A stretch of 37,289 nt of DNA from positions 1-37,289 of the forward strand of contig PAAX01000029.1 in assembly GCA_002698995.1 (NCBI GenBank), written 5' to 3'. How positions within the stretch are numbered: the stretch's first letter is position 1; each line of letters opens with the position of its first letter. The notes beneath the pieces were generated by a model. It was not told where the DNA came from. It was given only the letters and a program-made list of their open reading frames with translations, and did not search any database. Source of the stretch: Ignavibacteriota bacterium (GTDB lineage: Bacteria > Bacteroidota > Ignavibacteria > Ignavibacteriales > Melioribacteraceae). Positions 1 to 8,500 of this stretch are shown piece by piece. The position numbers were made by a program, and so were the translations under genes.

Positions 1-13
1 GATCAATTTTCTA

Positions 14-58
14 TGAAGATAAGCTTCGTTCGGCTACGCCTCACTTCGCTTATCTTCA
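14..58. repeat. Inverted repeat at window start
   Basis: Perfect 11-bp arms, TGAAGATAAGC (14-24) and GCTTATCTTCA (48-58), enclose a 23-base loop that contains the small palindrome GGCTACGCC. There is no T-run on either flank, so it is a poor rho-independent terminator. It lies about 95 bp beyond the stop of the DUF971 gene and looks like a dispersed intergenic palindrome. An open frame crossing it (13-213, plus) has no family resemblance and is not taken as a gene. Confidence 0.6.
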
Positions 59-153
59 ATCTTTACTTTAACCATTTACACAAAACTTTTTACACTACCC
101 AATATGGAGCGCTTTTTTGCGACATCCCGCCTTGGCGCTACTCAATACTAATT

Positions 154-507
154 TTAATGATCGTGATCAAAATCGGAATGAAGATTATTTTTTACTTCAA
201 TATATTCACCTAATCTTATGAGCAAATCCCACGAGTAAATTCCGTAATCGTAACCATCTTTCCAAGTAATTTGCATAGCGTAGTTTCCGACCATTTCTAT
301 CTTTTCAATTTCATATTTTCCCGGTTTATCTGCTCCTTTGGGAGGTGGAGGAATATGTTTCCACAAAATAGTTTCCCCTTTATTTCCGGCATCTGGCGAT
401 TCATCTCTTAAGAAAGTTAAGGGATAATTTATAGTTCTATCATTGTTCCAGGTTATATCTAAAGTCTGTTTTTCTTTATTTAATTTTATCTTTTTTGGTG
501 CATGCAT
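154..507 (-). CDS. DUF971 (GBBH-like N-terminal) domain protein
   Basis: This is a 117-residue cytoplasmic protein with no signal peptide, essentially one DUF971 domain. The signature 'LRDESPDA' lies at about residues 33-40 and the 'GIYSWDLLIRL' segment at about 88-98. The domain is also found at the N-terminus of gamma-butyrobetaine hydroxylase and in small stand-alone bacterial proteins, some linked to iron-sulfur or Mrp/ApbC proteins. The function of this one cannot be read from the sequence. An insertion with the tract PPPPKG and an Asp/His-rich tail (DFDHDH) could bind metal, which is speculation. The ATG at 507 is the only plausible start; no strong SD is seen. No co-directional neighbour is close. 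Confidence 0.85.
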   Translation of the reverse strand: MHAPKKIKLNKEKQTLDITWNNDRTINYPLTFLRDESPDAGNKGETILWKHIPPPPKGADKPGKYEIEKIEMVGNYAMQITWKDGYDYGIYSWDLLIRLGEYIEVKNNLHSDFDHDH

Positions 508-686
508 TTCGTTACTTTCGATTTTTTTGAATACAAACTTAATGAAATTTTTAGATAGATAATTTGATTATAAGCAGTGCTGATTGTATTGAATTTAACA
601 TCATAATTTTCACTGATTGCAAGTTATTACCCGAAAACTCCTTGTTGTAAATAGGTTTGTTGGAGTATTTCTGCACTTACTCTTTG

Positions 687-2435
687 TTATTTTATTAATA
701 ACATCTTGTTACTCTTTATATAATCATTTGCCTTTATTGTGTATATGTATACTCCGCTTGGCAACTTTTCCGCATTAAACTCCACTTGATGCATTCCTTC
801 TGATTTTAATTCATTTACCAATTCAGCTATTTCGTTTCCAAGAATATCATAGACTTTCAAACTTATATGCGTATTACTTGGTGTTGAGTATTCAATAATT
901 GTTTTTGGGTTAAAAGGGTTAGGGTAGTTTTGATATAAATTGTATGATGTGACAATTAGTTCACTTTCTTCAACACTTACCAAAGCTGTTGGTTTGTAAA
1001 TTTTGGTTTTTAATTCATGATCCTGATAATTATTAAAAACTCTATTTGTCATTATTAGAAGTTCCTCAAATCCATCAAAATTAATATCATACATTGTTGC
1101 TCCAAAATATACTCCCTCTGATTGTTCAAAATTATTCAGCTTCAAATAGAACAGTTCAAAACTCCACTCATTTTCTTCTCCGGTGAATTTCAATAACATA
1201 AATGTTTGATCTAAACATAAACCTATTTCTTCTGTTCCATCATTATCAATGTCTACAGGAAAACCATTGTATGCATCGAAAGAAAATCTCCCTATAATAT
1301 CTATTACATGTTTTGCTTCATATTGGTTGTTTCCTATTGCCTCTAAACAAGACAACCTTGTTATCGGTACTTCATCATAAAATGCCGCTCCTCCAACCCA
1401 TATTTCTTTCTTCCCGTTTTTGTCAATATCATTTGTGTTAAAATGAATGTAGACATTATATGTCCCCCCATCTCCATACCAAACATCACGATAGTTTTGT
1501 ATGTTTTCATCATATTCAAATATTACTATGTCTCCGCGTAAACCTCCAGTACTTAAATCAGCATACTCATCTCCGTCAATATCTTGGTTAGTTAAACCTG
1601 CAAGGTAAAATATATCTTCCGGGATTTGATAAACATATACAGTAGAAGTTGTATTTGTATTATCATCATATCTGGCAGCTACAACTCTTCGATCACGACC
1701 TTCTCCGCAATAAAATAAATCCGATCCCTCTCGTTTGTCATATTCCCCCCAAAGAGGATCATTCATTTGATTCCATTGTTTATAATCAAAAATAATTTCA
1801 GTAGGCAAATTTGTACTATCATTTATTCCAAGTATTCTCGCCACACGGATTCCTGCTAAAGTATCTGATCCAGGTTCATTTCCGGTAATAAAGACATTTG
1901 GTTTGCCGTCTTGATCGACATCGTATATTTGTTTGAATGATCCATAAGATTCAAGACCTTCCCAGGGCATGTCAGTCTTATATTTAAATCGTTTAGTATC
2001 TGGATTATATTCGTACATACTGCGCTCATTTATTCGAGGGTATGATCTGTACCTTGAGCCATATAACTCAGTTTTACCGTTTTGATTTACGTCCCCAACA
2101 ATTATTGTTTCCGGTGTAAAAGATCCAACCGGGACAGAAGTCCAATATTCATACATACCAGTAAATTGGGTAGTATCTACTAGATCGGGATAGATTTTTG
2201 CAGTATTAACTTGGTTTTTATTTCCTACTGTTTTTGGCACATAATTGTTCAAATTCTTGTAGGTTGTTCTGCCAGAAATAATATTTGTGATTTTGTAAAC
2301 TTCATCTTTTGCATCAAATTTCTCTATGCTTTTATAATTATCTATTTCTAATTTTTGTAGCAACCCTTCTCTTGTCTGACCATTTACAATGCCAAATATC
2401 AATACCAAAATAATTTTGAATGTTCGTTTGTTCAT
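687..2435 (-). CDS. Secreted FG-GAP/VCBS-like repeat protein with T9SS type-A tail
   Basis: This 582-residue exported protein has an N-terminal signal peptide (about residues 1-19, hydrophobic IILVLIFGIVNG). The central part carries at least six calcium-loop-like D-x-[DN]-x-[DN]-G repeats, such as DVNQNGKTEL, DVDQDGKPNV, DIDGDEYADL, DIDKNGKKEI, DIDNDGTEEI and DINFDGFEEL. They are spaced as in FG-GAP/VCBS beta-propellers. The last 85 or so residues are a type IX sorting domain, starting at 'NYPNPFNPKTIIEYS' and ending in KKxLLxK style (NKMLLIK). Family knowledge says such proteins cross the outer membrane by T9SS and are often surface-attached. Ligand or enzymatic activity is unknown. It lies 32 bp downstream of the next T9SS gene and is probably co-transcribed with it. 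The ATG at 2435 has a poor SD. Confidence 0.85.
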   Translation of the reverse strand: MNKRTFKIILVLIFGIVNGQTREGLLQKLEIDNYKSIEKFDAKDEVYKITNIISGRTTYKNLNNYVPKTVGNKNQVNTAKIYPDLVDTTQFTGMYEYWTSVPVGSFTPETIIVGDVNQNGKTELYGSRYRSYPRINERSMYEYNPDTKRFKYKTDMPWEGLESYGSFKQIYDVDQDGKPNVFITGNEPGSDTLAGIRVARILGINDSTNLPTEIIFDYKQWNQMNDPLWGEYDKREGSDLFYCGEGRDRRVVAARYDDNTNTTSTVYVYQIPEDIFYLAGLTNQDIDGDEYADLSTGGLRGDIVIFEYDENIQNYRDVWYGDGGTYNVYIHFNTNDIDKNGKKEIWVGGAAFYDEVPITRLSCLEAIGNNQYEAKHVIDIIGRFSFDAYNGFPVDIDNDGTEEIGLCLDQTFMLLKFTGEENEWSFELFYLKLNNFEQSEGVYFGATMYDINFDGFEELLIMTNRVFNNYQDHELKTKIYKPTALVSVEESELIVTSYNLYQNYPNPFNPKTIIEYSTPSNTHISLKVYDILGNEIAELVNELKSEGMHQVEFNAEKLPSGVYIYTIKANDYIKSNKMLLIK

Positions 2436-2467
2436 AAATTACACGCACTTTTTATTAATATATTTTA

Positions 2468-3343
2468 TTATTTGATTAACATCATCTTCTTACTTGTTAC
2501 AAAATCGTTTACTTGAAGTCTGTAGATATAAACTCCACTTGAAAGATTACTTGCATTAAAGTTTACTTTATAATTTCCCGCTGATTTTTGTTCATTAACC
2601 AATGCTGCTACTTCCCTTCCAAGAATATCGAACACTTTCAAACTTACATACTCTGTACTTGGTACTGAGTACTCAATATTAGTGGTTGGATTAAAGGGAT
2701 TAGGATAATTCTGATATAATTCATATTTCATTTCCGTTACATCATCTTCCTCTACACTTGTAACATAATTTGTATCCCCATATACTTTCCCATTTATTAC
2801 ACATCCTTTTAATACATAATAAATATATCCTTCCGTATCTTCATACAGTCTGCCTATTTCATCTGCCCACAAAGAGGTTTGAGTTAATAGCCCTTTATAA
2901 TCAGATCTTATTTCCCTTACTGTCATTTTTGTTCCAAAAACATTCGTCTCATATGTGCTTTCGACCCAACTCAAATATTCGCCAGGAGCATTCTCAGGAT
3001 AGTATTCAATTGTGTCCCCAATCTCCCATCCAACTTTATAATATGGTGATTCTGTATTAGGATATGTATCAATCTTGGAAAATACATAGTACAAGCTATC
3101 TTTAGAATCAAATCGTAAATATCTAAATGTATCAGTAAATTCCTCATCAGTTTGATACATAAAGTAAGGTTTATCATTAATTATCACAGTAGTATCTAAA
3201 ATAGTTGTTTTTCTACGCACGCCATTTTCATCTTCCCAAATCCAATAATTACCTGAGCTTAAAGGAGCTGGAAACTGAGCAAACAGAAAAATATTCCCCA
3301 AAATGAAGAATAATAAAAGCGAGCTAAATAATTTTTGTTTCAT
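2468..3343 (-). CDS. Secreted protein of unknown function with T9SS type-A tail
   Basis: This 291-residue protein has a signal peptide (LFSSLLLFFILGNIFLFAQ) and an N-terminal domain of about 180 residues rich in Trp, Tyr and beta-strand-like segments (WIWEDENG, YYKVGWEIGDTIEYYP). It ends in a T9SS type-A domain from 'NYPNPFNPTTNIEYS' to 'KKMMLIK'. I do not recognise the N-terminal domain. Its sorting domain is close in sequence to that of the downstream 582-residue protein (VSLKVFDILG versus ISLKVYDILG). The two are 32 bp apart on the same strand and probably form a two-gene unit. Predicted location is the cell surface or outside the cell. Start is the ATG at 3343. Confidence 0.8.
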   Translation of the reverse strand: MKQKLFSSLLLFFILGNIFLFAQFPAPLSSGNYWIWEDENGVRRKTTILDTTVIINDKPYFMYQTDEEFTDTFRYLRFDSKDSLYYVFSKIDTYPNTESPYYKVGWEIGDTIEYYPENAPGEYLSWVESTYETNVFGTKMTVREIRSDYKGLLTQTSLWADEIGRLYEDTEGYIYYVLKGCVINGKVYGDTNYVTSVEEDDVTEMKYELYQNYPNPFNPTTNIEYSVPSTEYVSLKVFDILGREVAALVNEQKSAGNYKVNFNASNLSSGVYIYRLQVNDFVTSKKMMLIK

Positions 3344-3426
3344 TTAAGATCATCTATTTTTCTTAATAAGTATAAGTGACCGGTATCTGCTTTTTATAGT
3401 GTAGAGAAATTATTTGTCATAAAGAA

Positions 3427-3472
3427 GTGCCGGAACTTATCTTGATTACGTCGATCAAGAAAGTACCGACAC
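3427..3472 (-). terminator. Long imperfect hairpin downstream of transglutaminase lipoprotein gene
   Basis: The arms GTGCCGGAACTT-A-TCTTGAT and ATCAAGA-AAGTACCGACAC pair over about 19 bp with one bulge and two non-Watson-Crick positions. The hairpin lies 14 bp after the stop of the gene ending at 3486. On the minus strand it is followed by a broken T-run (TTCTTTAT), so it could be a terminator. Its length and mismatches would also suit a decayed palindromic element. Confidence 0.55.
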
Positions 3473-3485
3473 CGATAATATACTT

Positions 3486-5474
3486 TTACTTATTCCACAA
3501 AACTATTTTTTCAACTGCTTTATCTTGTATTTTTTGATACGAATCCCGGAATCCCGCATATCTATTAAAGTTAACCGTCTTTGCCCTCAAATCGAAGTTT
3601 TCATTTATAGATAACTGATTGAAATTATTGCTCAAAAATTGCTTTTTGTAATTAAGTTCATTTGTGCTTACAACCAATTCTTCGGGCAGACCTTTTAATT
3701 CAAATTTCGATTCAGGATAATTAATTGTTATCTGTTTCTTAATTGTATATGGATAATTAAACTGCAGATCATATTTACGTTTTTCTTTTCCAAGCCAGCT
3801 TAATTCATCAAAAAATTCAAATGGATCGGTTGTTAGGAAATACATATCTCCTTGTTTCTGCAATACTTTTCCTACATTGAACTTGAAACTGAGATCAAAA
3901 GAATTTTTTATTGTACTAAGATCACTGAACTTAATATCACTTACCTGAGCATTTAAATAAGTATCTGCAACTAACTCTTGGCAGTAATCTTTTCTATCTT
4001 CTTCATTGATCCTCGAAAATAAATATCTCATTGAATGGTTTCTTTCACCAATGTATTTCAGATTAACATTAAACTCTGCATCACCGCTTTCATTAATCTG
4101 AACATACATGTTAATTAATGTTTGATTATCCGACGAATTACTGTTTGGAGTATTTTTCATTTCTGCAGTTCCGTCATCATGCAGAACCATTGCGGTAATA
4201 TCTTCGCATTCATAAGGAAGTTCGCCGAGTTCACAATGCGGTACTGTTGCATCAATCCATAATTCATCATCGCCAACATTCACTAAAACAATCATGTGAT
4301 TGAAATTCCAGCTTGGGAAATTCCTATCAACTTTTCCTTTTGAAGCAGTTAAACAAATTGCCGGTTTAGCACTAATTTCCTGGCTTCTTAAAAGAGCAAT
4401 TAATAGTGTCGATAAATCTTTACAGTCACCGTATTCTCTTTCTAAAACTAAATTCGGTTCCGTTGGTCTAATTGAACCGTCACCTAATTCGATTGCTACA
4501 TAGCGCAGATTTTGAATGTAGTTATAAATTTTTCTAACCTTTTCTTTATTGTCGGTTTCATCTCCAATAATTTCAGCGGCTTTATTCTTAACTGCCGAGC
4601 CAACTATAAGCTGAGGTTTGAAAAAATCTTCATAATACCATTTGGAAATATCATTCCAGCTTTTCCAATCAGATGGAGCAAACTTTACATATTTGATATA
4701 ATCTCTATGTGCACCCATATATGAATCGGGTTTAAAAGCCGGAACATTTTTTTGCTCCCATGTAAAAGTCTGCGAATTAGAAACCATGCTTCTTTCGGCA
4801 CTTAGATTTACACTTGCTTTAGGAGGATCCAAATATGTGTTTACAACATTGTAGTTCCAATCCCAGCCGACGCCTCCCGCAGCTTTACTTTTGATCAATA
4901 ATTCCGGTACCGTAATAGAAAATTTGTTTTTAATAATTGGAACATATCGCTGAATATTCCATACATCGGTTCTAAATGGATAATCTTTTATAATTTTATA
5001 TTTGTATTCGATAACGCAGTTTTCAACTAACCCCGGGAAAGTAAATTTGATTTCCTGATCATCCGAATAAAATATTCCATCTTTAGATTGACCGGTTGAA
5101 ATGTAAAATTCTTCTGCGGGAATTTCTAAAACTGTACCATCCGGTTTGATTGTTCTTGCAATAATGTAGTCTATTCTTTCACCGGAATTTAATGAAATTG
5201 TGAAGTCTGCATAATCTTCAACATTGTTAAAAAGCATTGTTGCTTGATGAACGGTTTCATGCGTATTTAAATCATAATTTGATGTTATTTCAACTTTTAC
5301 ATCATGTGATTCGATTAATATTACTGCATTATCTTCAGGATAATCAGATTTTGTGGGCTTTTCTGAAATGCTGTATTCGGCTAAAGTATCTTCAAGTGAA
5401 CTGAAGGAACCGCCTGAACATGCTGCAAATAAAAATGCGGCTGTAATAACTGTAAAATATTTTAACAACTTCAA
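3486..5474 (-). CDS. DUF3857 / transglutaminase-like lipoprotein
   Basis: This 662-residue lipoprotein has hydrophobic residues 6-18 leading to a lipobox, FAAC, with Cys19 as the lipidation site. Residues about 55-250 match the DUF3857 beta domain, including 'RIDYIIARTIKPDGTVLEIP'. The core from about 300 to 410 is transglutaminase-like, with a full Cys-His-Asp triad: C351 in 'EYGDCKDLS', H393 in 'FNHMIVLV' and D408 in 'WIDAT'. The C-terminal third is a beta-rich extension common in Bacteroidota homologues. The family is widespread in this phylum and probably acts on peptides or proteins in the envelope; the substrate is unknown. The start is TTG at 5474, supported by AGGAGG five bases upstream. 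That SD is folded into a hairpin (separate entry). Confidence 0.85.
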   Translation of the reverse strand: MKLLKYFTVITAAFLFAACSGGSFSSLEDTLAEYSISEKPTKSDYPEDNAVILIESHDVKVEITSNYDLNTHETVHQATMLFNNVEDYADFTISLNSGERIDYIIARTIKPDGTVLEIPAEEFYISTGQSKDGIFYSDDQEIKFTFPGLVENCVIEYKYKIIKDYPFRTDVWNIQRYVPIIKNKFSITVPELLIKSKAAGGVGWDWNYNVVNTYLDPPKASVNLSAERSMVSNSQTFTWEQKNVPAFKPDSYMGAHRDYIKYVKFAPSDWKSWNDISKWYYEDFFKPQLIVGSAVKNKAAEIIGDETDNKEKVRKIYNYIQNLRYVAIELGDGSIRPTEPNLVLEREYGDCKDLSTLLIALLRSQEISAKPAICLTASKGKVDRNFPSWNFNHMIVLVNVGDDELWIDATVPHCELGELPYECEDITAMVLHDDGTAEMKNTPNSNSSDNQTLINMYVQINESGDAEFNVNLKYIGERNHSMRYLFSRINEEDRKDYCQELVADTYLNAQVSDIKFSDLSTIKNSFDLSFKFNVGKVLQKQGDMYFLTTDPFEFFDELSWLGKEKRKYDLQFNYPYTIKKQITINYPESKFELKGLPEELVVSTNELNYKKQFLSNNFNQLSINENFDLRAKTVNFNRYAGFRDSYQKIQDKAVEKIVLWNK

Positions 5475-5501
5475 TCCTACCTCCTAATTTTTAGGTAGGA
5501 T
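5474..5501 (-). promoter_or_regulatory. SD-sequestering hairpin before TTG start
   Basis: Read on the minus strand, ATCCTACCT (5501-5493) pairs perfectly with AGGTAGGAT (5482-5474) across a 10-base loop. The 3' arm contains half of the AGGAGG ribosome-binding site and ends on the first base of the TTG start codon. Translation of the transglutaminase lipoprotein would therefore need this stem to open. The layout suits translational control by temperature, coupling to an upstream ribosome, or RNA/protein binding. This is inferred from sequence only. Confidence 0.5.
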
Positions 5502-5568
5502 CTCTATAAGGACTTGCCAAATATGGATATTTTTATCTTAAGATTCAATAACCAGTTAAAAAAATTTT

Positions 5569-8500
5569 TTATCGTACAATTGCAAATTTTCCAATTCGTG
5601 TATCAACTTCATTTCCGTTTGAATCTTTACCGATTACTCTATAAATATATATGCCGCTTCCGATTTTTTCACCGTTGCTGTTTGTTAAATCCCAATCCAA
5701 ACCGCCGTTGCCGTCTTCTTCTTTAATTGTATTTACAAAATCTCCGTTTACAGTTAAGATTGTTATTTCTGCTTTTTGTGTAAGATTTGCAAATGTTATT
5801 TTTTCTTCCGTAAGTTTACTCAAGTTAACCGGATTTGGATAGACATACATTTCACTCAAATTGTTTGCAAAATTTGAAATTACAATTACGCTCCCCGCAC
5901 CGTCATTTACTTTAATATTTCCGGTTTGAGCAGATGAATAAATATCCTTCAGCTCAAGCATGTACTCAATTCCAATTGAACCAACCGGATTCTTTGATTT
6001 AACAATTATCTCTTTGGGATTTGATGAAATTATTTCCGCACTTGTAATTGAATTTTCAGGAGTGAGTTTATAGTTACTGTAATTCGTAATTGTAGCGGGA
6101 TTAACATCAAGATTAAATTCGATTTTAATTCGATAGTTATCCATAACCTGATAATTACTAATGAAAAATTCTTGATTGACAATTATTTCATCAACTTTAA
6201 AATCTATTGTATCAAGTTGAATTGGAGAACCGTAATAATCTGTTAAACTGCTTACAACAATTTTATTAGTACCGATGGGAAGTTCATCTTTAAAGCTTAA
6301 GAGATAGGAAAATTCAGAAGCCGGTGAAACCGACTGCGGAATTCCAAAATCAATTACATTAAATGATTGAATATTATCAATGCTGTTTCTAATCTTTTCT
6401 GAAAATTTCAGATCAATACTTTTTGCAGATAATGCTTCAGCAGAAATTACTTTACCGGGTAAATGTGCAAATACAGCAATCACTTCAGATTGATCGGAAA
6501 GTTTATCCGGTTTCAATGGATCGAAAGTTCTTACTGCATAGTAATAATTATTATTTAGTTTTGTGATGCTGTTATCGGTATATGTTAGCTGATTAGTTGA
6601 ATCAATCAACAGAAGGTCATTCTCTGATAATCCTTTATAAATATAATTTTTTGTTCCTGATGAATTCCATTCGATTTTTATACTGCTGCCGCTTATTGAA
6701 TATCCTTTCAATCCGCTTGGTGTTGCCGGTTTAGTAGAAGTTGAATATTCAAAAAATTGTATTCCATTATTTGTAGGAAGAGCAGTTTCAAGAACTCCGT
6801 TTCCGTCAATATCCCCGACAAAAATATTACTGTACACTTCATTGGATTCAAAATTAATATTCTCTTTGTATGAAATTATTTTGTCTTCACCGTTAATATT
6901 TTTCAAAATGTATGCATAGGGATAAGAAAAAATTATTAACTCATCTTTAGAATCATTATCTAAATCCGCAAACTTTATATTCTGCTGCGGTGATTGTCCG
7001 CTTAAATTAAACTCTTGCGAAGGATCAATAAAAGCTTTTTGATAAATAAGATTAAACTCATCATTCAAGAAATTAAAAATTAGAAGAAGTTTAAATGGAG
7101 CAATATCAACATTATCATAGGATTGCAGAAGTACAGCAAGTTCATTAATTCCATCTCCGTTATAATCACCGCTTGATAGTGAAGCACGTCCACCATAAAA
7201 ACCGGTTTCTATAAACGCTGTATTTGCCGAATAAGAATTAACTCCGTTAATTTTATTCGCAACAATACTTCCATCAATATCAACATACCAGATTTCCTTT
7301 TCGCTTCCCGGTAAAATATTATCAACAACTGCAAATGGAGATGTTAGAATATTCGATTCAGAAATAGGACTATTCTGCTCAGATGCATTTACCAGCTTTG
7401 TTTCTTCAGCCAATTCAAAATTGTTAGATATCTGTTGAATGATCAGAGAATTATCCTTAATTGAGAGAAGTTCAAATCTGCCGTCGCCGTCAATATCTTC
7501 TGCAAAAATTGGTATGCTTGCCGAATCATTTGAAGATACATTAATAAATGAAGTTAAACCTGAAGCAGTCTGTTCATCAATAAACTGAGAGGGGAAAAAA
7601 TAACTTAGTAAATCTAATTTTCCGTTACTGTTAAAGTCTGCTGCAGTTCTCGGGATTCTTCTTTCCAAAAGCGAATCGCTTTTAACAAATCCGCTTCCAT
7701 CAAAATTATATATTGATAGATTTCTTGCATCAGTAAATTCATTCATCATCAAATATTTTTTATTGGGGGCAAGCTCTACAATGTTCTCAAATATTCTTCC
7801 GAACGGTAGTGAATAATTCTTTTTAACTTCAGATGCGAGTTCAAAATGGTTATCGGTTTTAGTAGTAAAATAATTTCCGTTATTATCGATCACAGTTTTT
7901 AATCCAACTAAATTTTCAGCTTCGAAAAAAATTTCATATTCGGCATTCTGCTTAACTAAAGATACTGGTATATATCCATAATGAAGATTCTTCACAAAAA
8001 AATTGTTTGTTGCAAATCCGTCAAGACTAACAAAGCTGAAATCATTCGCCCCTTTTTCTCGGTAAAACATTTTTGTAGTTGTCCATTCATCGGTGAACAA
8101 TGAAGCAAAAATTGTAGATTGATTTCCAAAGTATGCTTCTCCAAAATTAACAAGCTCAACTTCAGCCGGAGTTCTATCAACATGAAAATTAATTCTTTCC
8201 TCAAGAGATTTTCCGTTGGTAAGATTTAATTGAATTCGCAATGTATAAACCGTATCCGCTAAACCATTTACAGGCAATAGATAAACATCTTCATTTACTG
8301 TTTGTGTTCTGTTTTTTTCTAATAAAGTATTCCAATTATTAGGTGCGTCTCCAACTCCATAAAAAAGTGAATAATTAAGAAAGTAAGGAGATAAAACCGA
8401 AACATTAATTCTAATTTCTCCGGAAGAAACAGCATAATCCTGTGCTGGGAAGTTAAACTTAATTTCTGATGCAGCTGGAATTGATAAAGCTTTATAAAGA

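Noticed and set aside
13-213. Open frame of 66 codons on the plus strand at the window start
   Set aside because: It runs through an inverted repeat and antisense to the DUF971 3' end, and has no signal, family match or SD.
2770-3060. Antisense open frames over the T9SS and other genes (also 27399-27842, 28655-28939, 29815-30186)
   Set aside because: They lie opposite well-supported genes and have low-complexity translations typical of shadow frames in AT-rich DNA.
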